From: Acidicapsa acidisoli
GTDB taxonomy: Bacteria > Acidobacteriota > Terriglobia > Terriglobales > Acidobacteriaceae
DNA: 64,000 nucleotides
Assembly (NCBI RefSeq): GCF_025685625.1
Contig: NZ_JAGSYI010000001.1
Coordinates: 806,001-870,000, forward strand
Direction of reading: 5' to 3'
Shown: piece by piece, positions 45,832-56,301 of the stretch
How the letters are laid out: the number at the start of each line of letters is the position of its first letter
Position numbering within the stretch: the first letter of the stretch is position 1
The notes under the pieces: generated by a model
Told to the model about the DNA's origin: nothing
The model's database searches: none
The model's input: the letters and a program-made list of their open reading frames with translations, nothing else
Made by a program: the position numbers and the translations under genes

Positions 45832-46911
45832 TTGAGGTCACGTCGGCGAGGTTCGCGGAAAAAGAAGGGTTCCGGCGCGGGTTTTCTGGTTTTCCTGTTT
45901 TTCTTTCTGCTGTTGCTGGCGGGCGCAGCGGCAGCCTGGTTTGTCTTCTTGCCTGCCGGTCCGCAGGGCGAGACTTTTGTCGAGATCGCCCCGGGCAGCA
46001 GCAGTAATCAGATTGCAACTCAATTGGAGCAGACGGGCGTCGTTCGCAGCCGTTATGCCTTCGACCTTGTCCGGCTGTGGAAACGGGGCCGTCTCAAGGC
46101 CGGGGAGTATCGTTTCGACCACGCTGCTCCGGTGACTGAGGTGTACGCACGAATCGCTCGCGGCGACGTCTACACCTTACCGGTCACCATACCTGAGGGC
46201 GCGAACCGCTTCGACATTGCGGCGCGGATAGTACAGGCAGGCTTTCTCAACGTGAACAAGGAGGATTTTCTGGCAGCTACGGTATCCGAAACTCCCCTCA
46301 TCGCCGACCTCGATCCCCAGGCGCGCAACCTGGAGGGGTATCTGTTTCCGGACACCTATCGTTTTCCGCGCAAAGTGACCTCAGCCCAGATCATCAGCAC
46401 GATGGTGCGCCGCTTCCGAACCGTAACCTCCGAACTCGATCTGGCTCGGCCCCCTCAAACCTCAGTCTCGCGCAACGTGCATGACATCGTCACCCTCGCC
46501 TCTCTGGTAGAGCGCGAAACCGCCGTGGCTTCGGAGCGTCCGCTCGTCGCCAGCGTACTTGCGAACCGCCTGGCGAAGAAGATGCCGCTGATGACCGACC
46601 CAGCGGTCATTTACGGGCTCGAAGTCAAAGACCTGTGGCGCGGCGCGATCTACCAGTCCGACCTCTCCGATCCAAAGCACGACACGCCCTACAACACCTA
46701 TCGCCATATCGGCCTGCCTCCCGGCCCTATCGCCAACCCCGGCATGGCGTCGTTGCGTGCAGCCATGAATCCCGCCGCCACGGACTACCTGTATTTCGTC
46801 GCTGCCGGAGCCGATCCGCAAGGCAAGTCGCGATTCGCCTCAACCCTTGATGAGCACAACAAAAACGTCGCCAGCTACCGCAAGGCTGTAAGACAAGCAG
46901 GTGGCCGTTGA
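45832..46911 (+). CDS. mltG: endolytic murein transglycosylase MltG (YceG)
   Basis: An inner-membrane enzyme that cuts nascent glycan strands and so sets peptidoglycan strand length. A basic N-terminus precedes one transmembrane helix (about 18-38), then a LysM-like region and the YceG catalytic domain. The catalytic glutamate is the first E of A-S-L-V-E-R-E-T. Y-N-T-Y-R-H-I-G-L-P-P-G-P-I-A-N-P-G is the family hallmark. Start choice: the GGGAG at 45818-45822 is nine bases from TTG 45832 but abuts an earlier TTG at 45823, so 45832 is preferred; there is no in-frame ATG. Its stop overlaps the next start by four bases. Confidence 0.95.
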   Translation: MRSRRRGSRKKKGSGAGFLVFLFFFLLLLAGAAAAWFVFLPAGPQGETFVEIAPGSSSNQIATQLEQTGVVRSRYAFDLVRLWKRGRLKAGEYRFDHAAPVTEVYARIARGDVYTLPVTIPEGANRFDIAARIVQAGFLNVNKEDFLAATVSETPLIADLDPQARNLEGYLFPDTYRFPRKVTSAQIISTMVRRFRTVTSELDLARPPQTSVSRNVHDIVTLASLVERETAVASERPLVASVLANRLAKKMPLMTDPAVIYGLEVKDLWRGAIYQSDLSDPKHDTPYNTYRHIGLPPGPIANPGMASLRAAMNPAATDYLYFVAAGADPQGKSRFASTLDEHNKNVASYRKAVRQAGGR

Positions 46912-47840
46912 ACGCAGTACGTCCAATTCGGAATCACGCGTGTCGACCGGCAGCCGCCGCCGTCGCGCTTGCGCTTTGCCTGCCCGTTATCGTCTCGCTC
47001 ACGGGCTGCGCGAGCATGCTTGTCTCCAAGCGCAAGCTGCCGGTGCCGGTTGCGCCGCCTAGTGTGCAAACGGCCTCGGCGTCCGAGCTGGTAGCGCGCC
47101 TGAACGATCAATGGGACAAATTCCAGAGCCTGACCGCATCGGTCGACATCCAGGCAAGCCACCTGAAAGCCCAGGAAGGCGTCGCGACAGACTACCCAAG
47201 CTTCCGCGCCAACCTGCTGCTGCGCAAGCCGGAGATGCTGCGCGTTCTCGGCAGGCTTCCGGTCCTGCAGACCAAGATGTTCGATCTGGCCAGTGACGGA
47301 ACCCGGTTCACGCTCGTCATTCCGCCCAAGGACGAGTACTACTCCGACCTCAACTCCCGCAAGGGAACCTCGCTCAAATGGTATGAGAATCTTCGCCCCG
47401 GTCCGCTCTTTGACTCCATGGTTGTGCGCGGCCTCGAAAAGGACGACTTTTATTCCGTCATCTCCGAAACCACGACGATGGAAGACACCGTCAATAAGCG
47501 GTTGATGGTGGAGCCTGAGTACATCCTCAACATCGTGCGCCGCAAGGCGGACAGCCAGGAGCTTTACCCGGTGCGAGTGGTCCACTTCCACCGCGAAGAC
47601 CTGCTGCCCTATCAGGAGGATCTCTATAACGACAAGGGCGACCTCGAGACCCAGGTCTTCTACGGTGTGTACAAAAATTTCGACGGAACCAACTATCCCG
47701 GCACGATCACTCTCAAGCGCCCGCAGGATGAGTACCAGCTCGTGATGACTGTCGAGCGAGTAACCGCGAACCCCGCGCTTACCGATGACATGTTTCAAGT
47801 AGAAATCCCCGAAGACTACAAAAAGCAGGAATTGAAGTAG
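46908..47840 (+). CDS. outer-membrane lipoprotein, LolA/LolB-like (DUF4292-type)
   Basis: A 310-residue lipoprotein. The signal peptide ends in a lipobox L-T-G-C (Cys at about residue 34). The mature part has the curved beta-sheet pattern of LolA/LolB-like proteins (for example S-L-T-A-S-V-D-I and then L-L-L-R-K-P-E-M-L-R-V-L-G-R near 90-105), consistent with the DUF4292 group. The likely site is the periplasmic face of the outer membrane, possibly handling lipoproteins or lipids. The TTG start overlaps the mltG stop by four bases (TTGA), so translational coupling with mltG is very likely and a cell-envelope role fits. Confidence 0.85.
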   Translation: MNAVRPIRNHACRPAAAAVALALCLPVIVSLTGCASMLVSKRKLPVPVAPPSVQTASASELVARLNDQWDKFQSLTASVDIQASHLKAQEGVATDYPSFRANLLLRKPEMLRVLGRLPVLQTKMFDLASDGTRFTLVIPPKDEYYSDLNSRKGTSLKWYENLRPGPLFDSMVVRGLEKDDFYSVISETTTMEDTVNKRLMVEPEYILNIVRRKADSQELYPVRVVHFHREDLLPYQEDLYNDKGDLETQVFYGVYKNFDGTNYPGTITLKRPQDEYQLVMTVERVTANPALTDDMFQVEIPEDYKKQELK

Positions 47841-48175
47841 GCGATCCGGCAGGTTGCGCCCGGGTTGGATCGATTCCGCCCCCAGGCAGGCCACTCCAGC
47901 GTCTTAAGACGGGATTCTTTGAGACGCCGTCTAACTTATCGCAAATTACAAAATCGCTTCCGGCAGAAGTGAGCTATAATCCGCACTCAGTCCGCACATT
48001 GTTCCGCAAAGCTGATTGCATCGGGCTCGGGCAGTAGAGCATAGCTCGCCATCCTTCGGCTTCCCGGATCCGCTCCGCGATTCTCGTGGTGAGCCCTGCT
48101 GTGACCCTCAACCAAAAATCAACAGCTTGATACCGAATCGAACCGGGCAATTCCCGTTCAACAGGAGGGGATGCA
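47841..48175. other. intergenic region with promoter for repeat protein
   Basis: A 335-base gap. Inverted segments around 47898-47930 (GCGTCT...AGACGC) may end the lipoprotein mRNA. A TATAAT at 47975-47980 without a clear -35 gives a predicted leader of about 190 nt before ATG 48176. No other gene is seen. Confidence 0.45.
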
Positions 48176-50320
48176 ATGACCAGAATCGACAGGTGGAGTG
48201 CGCTCAGGTGCGCCTCAGGCTTCGCCCCAGGACTGCTGTTAGCCTTGGCAGTGCAACACTGGGCAGTTGCCCAGGATCTCAGGACCGCGCCCCCCAGCAA
48301 TACAGCCATGACAACGGCCCTGCCGGACGCCGTGAACAGCAATGTCCCACGTCTAATGAAGTTCAGCGGCGTGGTGGCAGACCCAGACGGCAAACCCGCG
48401 ACCGGCATCGTGGCCGTGACCTTCAACTTCTATAAAGAACAGGAAGGTGCAGCCCTCTGGACGGAAACTCAGAACCTGCAGTTGGACGCGCAAGGCCGCT
48501 ATACCGTGCTGTTGGGTGCAGGATCGGCGGCTGGCTTGCCGATCGATCTCTTTGCCTCCGGCAACGCGCTCTGGCTTGGCGTGCAGCCGGAACTAGCCGG
48601 ACAAAGCGAGCTGCCACGTGTGCTGCTGGTGGCAGTGCCCTACGCCTTGAAGGCCGCAGACGCCGACACGCTGGGCGGAAAACCGGCCTCAGCCTATGCG
48701 TTGTCACAAGGCCAGGCAACACCCTCGTCTGGCCTGGCAAACGGCAATCTCTCCGTTGCGCAACGAAACGCTCTGCAAACCGAAAATTTCAGAGGCGATC
48801 ATGACGACCATGGCCGGTCAGTGCGAGGCCACGGCATGAACGACTTCATTCCAATCTGGACCGGCGACGATAGTCTGGGAGACTCGATCCTCTTTCAGAC
48901 GCTGGACAACGTCGGAGCAGGCACCAGGACACCGGGCGCGAAACTCGATGCCGTCAGCTCCGGCATCGCTGTTCGCGGGACATCCTCCGGCGCAGGCCAA
49001 AGCGGCGTCGTTGGCGTTTCCAATGCGACGACAGGCTACGGGAGCGGAGTATCCGGAACCAGCGCCAGCGTAAACGGAGCTGGTGTCGCCGGTTACGCCA
49101 CCGCGACTTCCAATAATGGGAGCGGCGTCTACGGCCAGAATTCTAGCGGAAGCGGCGCTGGCGTGGTTGGAGTGAACAGCGCCACAACAGGTTATGCCAA
49201 CGGCGTCTATGGTCAGACCGTCAGCACCAGCGGAAACGGCTTGAGCGGCTTTGCTAATGCGGCCTCCGGCTACACCGCCGGTGTATACGGCTACAGTGCC
49301 AGCACCAACGGTTCCGGCGTGTACGGCGACAGCCCGAACAATGTTGGAGTAGGCGGCATGGGCGGCACGCTGGGCGTCTGGGGAGACACCGTCAGCACCA
49401 GCGGCTCCGGCGTGGCTGGTTACGCCGACGCAACTTCCGGCTACACCAACGGCGTCTTCGGCCAGAGCGCCAGCACCAACGGAAACGGAGTGAGCGGCAA
49501 TGCTATTGCAACTACAGGCAATGCCTACGGCGTGAATGGATCGACTTTTACCACGGGTTTCGGAGCAGGTGTTGCTGGAGCGGCATGGGCTACGACGGGG
49601 ACAGCCTTCGGCGTATTTGGCCAAACTGCGAGCAACAACGCGCCGGGAATCTTCGGTTATGCAAGCTCAACTTCCGGCACGCCAGTTGGAGTCGTCGGGT
49701 TTGTCGAGAGCCCGAACGCTGTAGCCGGCCAGTTCGTAGCTCACAGCGGGTCAGGATTGATCCTGCAAGGTCTGTCCGGAAGCGCCACTACGCAGGTCTT
49801 CACAGTAGATGCGAACGGCAACCTGGACATCAGCGGCAACCTGACCGTCTCCGGAAGCAAATCCGCGAGGGTGAAACTACAGGATGGCCGGGATGTGGCG
49901 CTTTACGCCGTCGAAAGCCCGGAGAACTGGTTTGAAGACTTCGGCACGGCGCAGTTGCAAGCAGGCGCAGTGCAAGTCTCGCTCGATCCCGGATTTCTCC
50001 AGACGATCGACTCGACAGCCAACTACCATGTCTTTCTCACTCCAAAGGGCGACTGTCACGGCCTCTACGTAGCGAGCACAACATCGGCGGGCTTTGTGGT
50101 GCGTGAGCTGGGCAGCGGAAGTTCGAGCGTCGCCTTCGATTACCGGATTGTGGCCCATCGGCGCGGCTTCGAAACCATCCGGCTCCAGGAAGTAAAAGTG
50201 CCAAAAGGCCCAACCGACATGCAGGCAAAAATCGCCGGCATAAAATCGGCTGCACATTCCATCGCACCACCCCGAATCACTGCTCCTGCCATGTCGCATC
50301 CAGCTCCACCAGTGCATTAG
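48176..50320 (+). CDS. secreted Gly/Ser/Ala-rich repeat protein (714 aa)
   Basis: A large secreted protein. The order is a signal peptide (about 1-35), an N-terminal beta domain (about 60-175; P-Y-A-L-K-A-A-D-A-D-T-L-G-G-K-P-A-S-A near its end), a long repeat region (about 258-540) and a C-terminal domain (about 560-690). The repeats are 22-27 residues long, built on G-V-x-G-x-S/A-x-S-T-x-G-x-G-V-x-G and varied by residue shuffling; they look like a beta-solenoid. The C-terminal part (V-A-L-Y-A-V-E-S-P-E-N-W-F-E-D-F-G) is a compact domain seen in similar acidobacterial proteins by my recollection. GGAGGGG just upstream supports ATG 48176. Function unknown; a surface structure or adhesin is possible. 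Confidence 0.78.
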   Translation: MTRIDRWSALRCASGFAPGLLLALAVQHWAVAQDLRTAPPSNTAMTTALPDAVNSNVPRLMKFSGVVADPDGKPATGIVAVTFNFYKEQEGAALWTETQNLQLDAQGRYTVLLGAGSAAGLPIDLFASGNALWLGVQPELAGQSELPRVLLVAVPYALKAADADTLGGKPASAYALSQGQATPSSGLANGNLSVAQRNALQTENFRGDHDDHGRSVRGHGMNDFIPIWTGDDSLGDSILFQTLDNVGAGTRTPGAKLDAVSSGIAVRGTSSGAGQSGVVGVSNATTGYGSGVSGTSASVNGAGVAGYATATSNNGSGVYGQNSSGSGAGVVGVNSATTGYANGVYGQTVSTSGNGLSGFANAASGYTAGVYGYSASTNGSGVYGDSPNNVGVGGMGGTLGVWGDTVSTSGSGVAGYADATSGYTNGVFGQSASTNGNGVSGNAIATTGNAYGVNGSTFTTGFGAGVAGAAWATTGTAFGVFGQTASNNAPGIFGYASSTSGTPVGVVGFVESPNAVAGQFVAHSGSGLILQGLSGSATTQVFTVDANGNLDISGNLTVSGSKSARVKLQDGRDVALYAVESPENWFEDFGTAQLQAGAVQVSLDPGFLQTIDSTANYHVFLTPKGDCHGLYVASTTSAGFVVRELGSGSSSVAFDYRIVAHRRGFETIRLQEVKVPKGPTDMQAKIAGIKSAAHSIAPPRITAPAMSHPAPPVH

Positions 50321-50346
50321 CAGCCGCCTTGCGCGCAAATGAGGAT

Positions 50347-50380
50347 GCCCCACATCTCGAACTTGAACAAGATGTGGGGC
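50347..50380. terminator. bidirectional hairpin terminator
   Basis: 11-bp perfect inverted repeat (GCCCCACATCT / AGATGTGGGGC) with a 12-base loop, between the convergent repeat-protein and amidase genes. It shares the TGGGGCACCCG tail with the hairpin at 62118. Confidence 0.7.
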
Positions 50381-50428
50381 ACCCGATCTTCTTAAGCATT
50401 CTGATGTGGGCCATCCACTGATCAGCCA

Positions 50429-52696
50429 TTACTGTCCCGCCGGCTCGCCGCTTTCAATTGAACTCTTGGTCGAACTCCTCGCCTTCTCAACCGGGTTGGT
50501 CCCGCTCAGCCCGCGCAGATAACGCTCCACGCCGGCATCCAGCGATTCGGCAATCCGCTGCCGGTAGCTGCCTTCCCGTAATTGCTCGGCGTCATCGGGA
50601 TTGGTAAGAAAGCTGATCTCCGCCAAGATTGACGGCATCTGCGCGCCTATCAGCACCACAAACGGAGCCTTCTTCACGCCGCGATCTCGCAACCCAGGAT
50701 TGCCCGACTTCAATCCGTCATAAAGACCCGCATCTACATCGGCGGCAAACTCGCGCGACTCGTCGATCTTGTCCCTTAGAGTAATCTTGCGCACCAGATC
50801 GGAAAGCTGATGCACAGAGCTGTTGGAAATCGCATTCTCGCGCGCCGCAACATCCAACGCATTCGGGTCGGAAGTAAAATTCAGGTAGTAAGTCTCCACG
50901 CCGCGCGCCGAGGGCTCAGGGCTCGAGTTCGCGTGAATCGACAAAAATAGGTCCGCCTGTGCCTTGTTGGCAATCGCGGTGCGCGTCTCCAGCGGAATGA
51001 ACGTATCGTCATCGCGGGTGTAAACAATCTCCGCACCCAGACGCTTATGCAGCAGCTTGCCCACGCGCAGCGCAACATCCAGCACCACGTCCTTCTCCTG
51101 AATACCACCAGGGCCAAGCGTTCCGGAATCATGCCCGCCGTGCCCCGGATCGATGACGATGCGCCCAACCTTCAACCCCAGCGCCCGTACCAGCGAACGC
51201 TCTCCGTCGGCGGTTGGCTCTGCGGCATGAGGAACCGCGTCCGCCTCTGTCGAATTGCCCGCCGACGTCGACCCGCTTTTGCCCTTCCTGCGGCTCTTCC
51301 CGACGTTGCTGCCAGTCGCACCCGCTGCGGAAGCATCCGCCGAAGCCGTACTGCTGCCCGAATCCAGGGCAGGCGCGGGAGTCGTCACGCGCGCCGAGAC
51401 TGGCCCACTCGTCGGCCCAGCCGTCGCCGGAACCTTCGCCGGCTCACTGCTCAATTTCGCCACATCCGCAATCGTGCTCTCCGCACTGGTGGCCGGTCGA
51501 GTAGCGGGCGCAATCGGCTGCGAAGGCCCGACGGTTGCCGAGGTGCCATTGGCCTGAGCCAGCTTTCCAGCAGATTTGTCGCTGTGAACGTCAATAATCA
51601 GCCGCCACGGATTGGGCAGCAAGAACGCCGAATACTCGCTAACATCCGTAACATCCAGCACCACTCGGGTCACGTCCGGATGGAACTGCGCCGCGCGAAT
51701 GCGCTTGAGATAGCCATCATCCACCACCTCAACCTGGTGCCCATTGAGGCTCGAAGCGAGCCGCGCCCCATGCAGATCAAAAAAAATCCGATCGGGATTG
51801 GGAACCCGCGCCGCCTCGTATTCCACCTTGCCGCCAAGATCGATGGCAATGCGCGTCGAGGTCGGGTTGGACCAGTGGCGCATACCGGTAATCATCACCA
51901 CCCGGCCAGAGCCAGAGGATGTCTGCCCATTGCCTGAATTCGTCGGAACCTGCACCGGCGCGTCATCGAGGATTACCTGGGCGTTCGATGGCGCCGCATC
52001 AGTCTGGGCAACCTGGCTGCTCAAACGGCTGGCGCGAGTTTTGGTACCACTGCTGGGAGGCGTCGTCGAATCCGCGGCAACTTCGGGCGCTGGAATCACT
52101 GGAGCCATTGATCGCCGGGCTTTGGCCGTCTTTCCGGCTGGCGGCGGAGGAGCTTCGATCTCCCGCAATTCGATCCCCGCCTGCTCGCTGAATGAGCTGT
52201 CCGGGCGCTCGGCAATGACCTGCCGAAGTTTCTCTTCGGCGCAGGCCTTGTCTTTCAGGTCCTGGCGGCAGATCTCCGCCTCCAGCAACAAGGCATCGTC
52301 AACCTGAGAGCTATGCGGGTATTGATCCCGCAAAAATTCATACTGCCCGATGGCCGCCCGCAGCGCGTGCTGATCGGAGAGAACGCGACCCTTTTCAGCG
52401 AGCAGGTCGGCTACGGCAGCGACCGCAGGCGGAGCTTTGGCAGACCCGGGCTTCTGATGGTAGATCCCCCGGAACGCATCCAGCACTTCCTCGTAGCTTT
52501 CCCGGGTGCGCTTCTCCTTCGGCGTGGCTTCCAACTGATCGCGCAGCCGCACAGCTCGATCCCACGCTGATTCCACGGGAGTTGAATGCCGGGTCGAGGA
52601 ACGGGAGAATCCTACGGCGAACGCCGGAGCACAGAACGACCACGCCGCTGCCAGCAGGCAGCAAGCCAGTCCCATCGGCCTCAGCGATTTATGCAT
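50429..52696 (-). CDS. N-acetylmuramoyl-L-alanine amidase with AMIN domain (AmiC-like)
   Basis: Cleaves the amide bond between MurNAc and L-Ala in peptidoglycan, in the periplasm, usually during cell separation. It has 755 residues: signal peptide (about 1-27), a TPR-like helical region (about 45-190), an AMIN domain (about 270-375; peptidoglycan/septum targeting), a long Ala/Ser/Thr/Pro-rich linker (about 375-505) and an amidase_3 domain (about 515-740). The zinc site is complete: H in D-P-G-H-G-G, E in I-Q-E-K-D and H in S-I-H-A-N-S, with the catalytic E in L-A-E-I-S-F-L-T-N. The TPR-like N-terminal extension is not part of the standard AmiC layout. Confidence 0.94.
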   Translation of the reverse strand: MHKSLRPMGLACCLLAAAWSFCAPAFAVGFSRSSTRHSTPVESAWDRAVRLRDQLEATPKEKRTRESYEEVLDAFRGIYHQKPGSAKAPPAVAAVADLLAEKGRVLSDQHALRAAIGQYEFLRDQYPHSSQVDDALLLEAEICRQDLKDKACAEEKLRQVIAERPDSSFSEQAGIELREIEAPPPPAGKTAKARRSMAPVIPAPEVAADSTTPPSSGTKTRASRLSSQVAQTDAAPSNAQVILDDAPVQVPTNSGNGQTSSGSGRVVMITGMRHWSNPTSTRIAIDLGGKVEYEAARVPNPDRIFFDLHGARLASSLNGHQVEVVDDGYLKRIRAAQFHPDVTRVVLDVTDVSEYSAFLLPNPWRLIIDVHSDKSAGKLAQANGTSATVGPSQPIAPATRPATSAESTIADVAKLSSEPAKVPATAGPTSGPVSARVTTPAPALDSGSSTASADASAAGATGSNVGKSRRKGKSGSTSAGNSTEADAVPHAAEPTADGERSLVRALGLKVGRIVIDPGHGGHDSGTLGPGGIQEKDVVLDVALRVGKLLHKRLGAEIVYTRDDDTFIPLETRTAIANKAQADLFLSIHANSSPEPSARGVETYYLNFTSDPNALDVAARENAISNSSVHQLSDLVRKITLRDKIDESREFAADVDAGLYDGLKSGNPGLRDRGVKKAPFVVLIGAQMPSILAEISFLTNPDDAEQLREGSYRQRIAESLDAGVERYLRGLSGTNPVEKARSSTKSSIESGEPAGQ

Positions 52697-52870
52697 CCGC
52701 GTAGCTGTCTCCAGTCTGGGCTCGCTGCGGGGTACCGCCGCGAGCGAAACAGACCCTGCTGGTTTGACTCTACCGCGACGGCCGCGACCAATGCGATACC
52801 AGAGGAGACACTTGCCGCGAAAGGTTCCCCGCGGGTAAACGGTACTTCGGAACCGGGAATTCCCCGCCTT

Positions 52871-55696
52871 TTAACCGAGAAATTCCTTCACAATCCCCGG
52901 AACAGCCTCCAGCGCCGCGCCCAACTGGCTCTGGTCTTTGCCGCCTGCCTCGGCGATCTCGGGCTTACCGCCGCCTGAGCCGCCGACCAGTTTCGCCACA
53001 GCGCCAACCAGCTTCCCGGCCTGAATGCGCTTCGTCAGCCCCGGTGTAACTCCAGCAATAATGGCGACTTTACCCTCCGGCTGTACGGAGCCGAGGACGA
53101 CGACGCCCTCGCCCAGACGCTGCTTCAGATTGTCCACCAGCGTGCGAAGCTGGCCGCGTTCGAGACCATCAGCGCGGAGTGTCGCGACCTTGACGCCACT
53201 GACTTCAACGGCTGAGGCAAGAGCTGCGTCGAGGTTGCCCGAAGCTGACTTCATGCGCAGCTCATCCAGTTCGCGGCGCAGCTTTTTCAGCTCTTCTTCA
53301 TGGTCGGCGAGCTTGCCGCGCAGCGATCCCGAAAGGTCAGAGCCATTCGAAGGCGGAGCAACCTGCGCGGCCAGTTGTGCGACGGAGAAGTCGCGACGGA
53401 ACTCGTCGAGAGCGCCAGTGCCGCTGATGGCTTCAAGGCGGCGAACGCCGGAGGAGACGGAGCCTTCGCCGACGATCTTGATGAGGCCGATTTCGCCGGT
53501 TGCGCCGGTGTGCGTGCCGCCGCACAGCTCTGTCGAAAAGTCGCCGATCTTTACCACGCGGACCTTGTCGCCGTACTTTTCGCCGAAGAGCGCCATGGCG
53601 TGGTACTCATTCACGGCTACGTCGATCGGAACGTCGACCATGGTTTGAACGGCGGTGTTACCAAGCACTTCGCGATTGACGATGGATTCGATCTCTTCGA
53701 GTTCTTCGTCGGCGACCTGAGCGAAATGGGAGAAGTCAAAGCGCAACCGCGTCGGATCGACGAGCGAGCCGGCCTGCTTGACGTGCGTCCCGAGAACCTG
53801 CCGAAGCGCTGCGTGGAGGAGGTGCGTACCGGTGTGGTTGCGCTTGATCGCGTTGCGGCGCACTCCATCGACGACAGTGTTCACATGATCTCCGACAGCC
53901 AGATCCTGCTTGAGCACGGCCTTGTGTGCGCGGACTCCCTGCACGGGCAGAACGCAGCCAGTGATTTCAGCAACGGTGAGGTTGCCATCGGGAGAAGTAA
54001 ACCGCCCCGTATCGCCAATCTGGCCACCGGAATCGCCGTAGAAGCTGGTGCGGTCGAGCACGACATCGACGGAGTCACCTGCCTTGGCTGCGGGAACGCC
54101 TACGCCGTCTTTCACGATGGCGAGGACTTCGGCGCTGTTGGCCACGAATTGCGAATAGCCAAGGAAGTCGGTCTTGGGCAGGTCGCGGAATGCCGGGCTG
54201 GCGGTCTTCGCTGCGCCGCCTTTCCAGCTTGCGCGGGCGCGGGCTTGCTCTTCGGCGCGGGCGGCTTCGAAGCCTGCTTCGTCGAAGGCTACGCCCGCAT
54301 CGCGGGCGGCATCGACCATAAAGTCTACGGGAAGGCCAAAGGTCTCGTAGAGATGAAACGCTCTAGCCCCACTTAGGATTTTACCGCCATCGACGAGCGC
54401 TTGAGCTTCGTCGAATTGAGCCTCAGTGTAGCCCTCATCGTATTTTGATTCACGGTCACTGATAATTTCACATGCACGTTCCCACGCAGTCGCTACCGCC
54501 TCAAGTTCGTCCTCAAGCTCAGCTAGGCCCATGGACAGTGTTCGGGCAAATTGGACCTCTTCTCCATGAATCACCTTTGCCACCCTGTCTGCGTCTGCAG
54601 CCAGCGCGGGGTAGGCTTTGAGCATTTCGTCCCGAACTGCGGACACCATTTGGTATAGGAAGGGGCTCTCCGTTCCGAGTTCTCTTCCATGTCGAATTGC
54701 TCGCCGCATTATCTTGCGCAAAACATAGCCGCGGCCCTCATTCGTAGGCAGAACCCCATCGCTGATCAGGAATGTTGCCGCACGTGCATGGTCGGCAATG
54801 ATGCGTAAACTGGCATTCGATACTTTGTCCTCAGTTCCCGTCAACTCGGCGGCTCGGGTGATGAGGGGTGTGAAAAGATCCGTCTCAAAATTGGAGATCT
54901 TACCTTGTAGAACCGCTGCGACTCGCTCCAGACCCATCCCTGTATCAATGCTGGGCTTGGGCAGAGGTGTGAGGGAGTAGCCGGTGGTCTTGCCGCCCTC
55001 GACAATCGCCGCGCGGTCGAACTGCATAAAAACTAGGTTCCAAATCTCTACGTAGCGGGCATCGTCCTCTCCAAATGGCCGATCTCTGTCCCGCACACCG
55101 GGGCCATATGACGACGCCTCAATGCCCATGTCATAGAAGATTTCGGAGCAGGGGCCGCAAGGGCCGGTTTCGCCCATCTGCCAGAAATTATCCTTGAGGC
55201 CGAACTCGAAGATGCGCTCGCGCGGCACGCCGGTTTCGATCCAGAACTGTTCGGCCTCGTCGTCGCGCGGAACGCCATAGTCTGGCGCACCCTCAAAGAT
55301 CGTGACGTAGAGCTTGTCCTTGGGGATGCCGAACCACTCAGGGCTGGTAACGAGTTCCCAGGCGTACTGGATGGCTTCGCGCTTGAAGTAGTCGCCGAAG
55401 CTGAAGTTGCCCAGCATCTCGAAAAAGGTGTGGTGGCGGCGCGTGAAGCCCACGTTTTCCAGATCGTTGTGCTTGCCGCCCGCGCGGACGCACTTCTGCG
55501 AGGTGGTAGCGCGGGTGTATTCGCGCTTCTCGGCGCCGGTGAAGAGGTCCTTGAACTGGTTCATGCCCGCGTTGGTGAAGAGCAGCGTCGGATCATTGGC
55601 AGGCACCAGCGAGGACGAAGCCACCCGGCGGTGTTGCTTCGACTCAAAAAAGCGCAGAAATTGTTCGCGAATCTCGTTCCCGGATCGATATTGCAT
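52871..55696 (-). CDS. alaS: alanyl-tRNA synthetase
   Basis: Charges tRNA-Ala and edits mischarged Ser/Gly. It has 941 residues. The class II catalytic part (1-260) has [17 protein letters not shown] and [14 protein letters not shown]. The editing domain carries zinc ligands in H-T-G-T-H-L-L-H and C-G-G-T-H-T. A C-terminal C-Ala region ends G-G-S-G-G-G-K. Codons in about 54380-55060 (residues about 210-440) look more AT-rich than the flanks, and the same region includes an extra 30-40 residue stretch around [14 protein letters not shown] relative to the family as I remember it. It may be a mosaic from recombination. Confidence 0.98.
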   Translation of the reverse strand: MQYRSGNEIREQFLRFFESKQHRRVASSSLVPANDPTLLFTNAGMNQFKDLFTGAEKREYTRATTSQKCVRAGGKHNDLENVGFTRRHHTFFEMLGNFSFGDYFKREAIQYAWELVTSPEWFGIPKDKLYVTIFEGAPDYGVPRDDEAEQFWIETGVPRERIFEFGLKDNFWQMGETGPCGPCSEIFYDMGIEASSYGPGVRDRDRPFGEDDARYVEIWNLVFMQFDRAAIVEGGKTTGYSLTPLPKPSIDTGMGLERVAAVLQGKISNFETDLFTPLITRAAELTGTEDKVSNASLRIIADHARAATFLISDGVLPTNEGRGYVLRKIMRRAIRHGRELGTESPFLYQMVSAVRDEMLKAYPALAADADRVAKVIHGEEVQFARTLSMGLAELEDELEAVATAWERACEIISDRESKYDEGYTEAQFDEAQALVDGGKILSGARAFHLYETFGLPVDFMVDAARDAGVAFDEAGFEAARAEEQARARASWKGGAAKTASPAFRDLPKTDFLGYSQFVANSAEVLAIVKDGVGVPAAKAGDSVDVVLDRTSFYGDSGGQIGDTGRFTSPDGNLTVAEITGCVLPVQGVRAHKAVLKQDLAVGDHVNTVVDGVRRNAIKRNHTGTHLLHAALRQVLGTHVKQAGSLVDPTRLRFDFSHFAQVADEELEEIESIVNREVLGNTAVQTMVDVPIDVAVNEYHAMALFGEKYGDKVRVVKIGDFSTELCGGTHTGATGEIGLIKIVGEGSVSSGVRRLEAISGTGALDEFRRDFSVAQLAAQVAPPSNGSDLSGSLRGKLADHEEELKKLRRELDELRMKSASGNLDAALASAVEVSGVKVATLRADGLERGQLRTLVDNLKQRLGEGVVVLGSVQPEGKVAIIAGVTPGLTKRIQAGKLVGAVAKLVGGSGGGKPEIAEAGGKDQSQLGAALEAVPGIVKEFLG

Positions 55697-55744
55697 GGCT
55701 AATTCAGTGTAATTGGCGAAATGACCGCACTGCTTGCAGCCGGG

Positions 55745-56299
55745 CTATTCTTCGCCCGGTTGTTCTTCCAGATTTTCGAGGGCCATCAACGTCTCGTCGG
55801 GAACGTCCCACTGGCGGAGGATTTTGTAGATGACGCCTACGGAGAAGCCTGCTGTGACGAGGCGGCGCATGACGCGGGCGGTCTCTTTTTCGTTTTCGGG
55901 CTTGCGGATGCGCTTGCGTTCGAGGTGCTGGCGGGCCAAGGCTTCTTCGCTAACCTCGGCGTACTTGGTTTCGATGGTCTCTGCGATCGTCTGCTGGGCA
56001 ATGCCTTTGCGGTTCAGCTCCTGGCTGACGCGACGAGCACCGAATTTCTCGTTCTGCTGGCGGAGCTGGGTGTAGTTTTCGGCGAAAGCAGTGTCGTCGA
56101 GGTAGCCGTATTCCTTGAGGCGGGCGATGACTTGGTTGACTTTGGCCGCACCGGTCTCTTCGCGCTCAACTTTGGCCTGCATGAGGTGGCGAAGTTCCGA
56201 TTCGCTTCTCATGCGGCGGCCGAGGGACTTCACGGCGTACTCGTGCAGGGCGTTTTCGTCGAGGGGATCGGATTGTTTCTTGGCGCGACCAAATGGCAT
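55745..56299 (-). CDS. recX: RecX regulatory protein
   Basis: Modulates RecA filament growth. ATG 56299 (M-P-F-G-R-A-K-K) is the best start, giving 184 residues and a normal RecX N-terminus; a longer frame only adds residues translated from the heptamer repeats. The three RecX helical repeats are visible: A-V-K-S-L-G-R-R-M-R-S-E-S-E-L (first), Y-G-Y-L-D-D-T-A-F-A (second) and the K-Y-A-E-V-S-E-E-A-L-A-R region (third). It starts two bases after the stop of the S9 peptidase gene. recA is not in the window. Confidence 0.95.
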   Translation of the reverse strand: MPFGRAKKQSDPLDENALHEYAVKSLGRRMRSESELRHLMQAKVEREETGAAKVNQVIARLKEYGYLDDTAFAENYTQLRQQNEKFGARRVSQELNRKGIAQQTIAETIETKYAEVSEEALARQHLERKRIRKPENEKETARVMRRLVTAGFSVGVIYKILRQWDVPDETLMALENLEEQPGEE

Positions 56300-56301
56300 T
56301 T

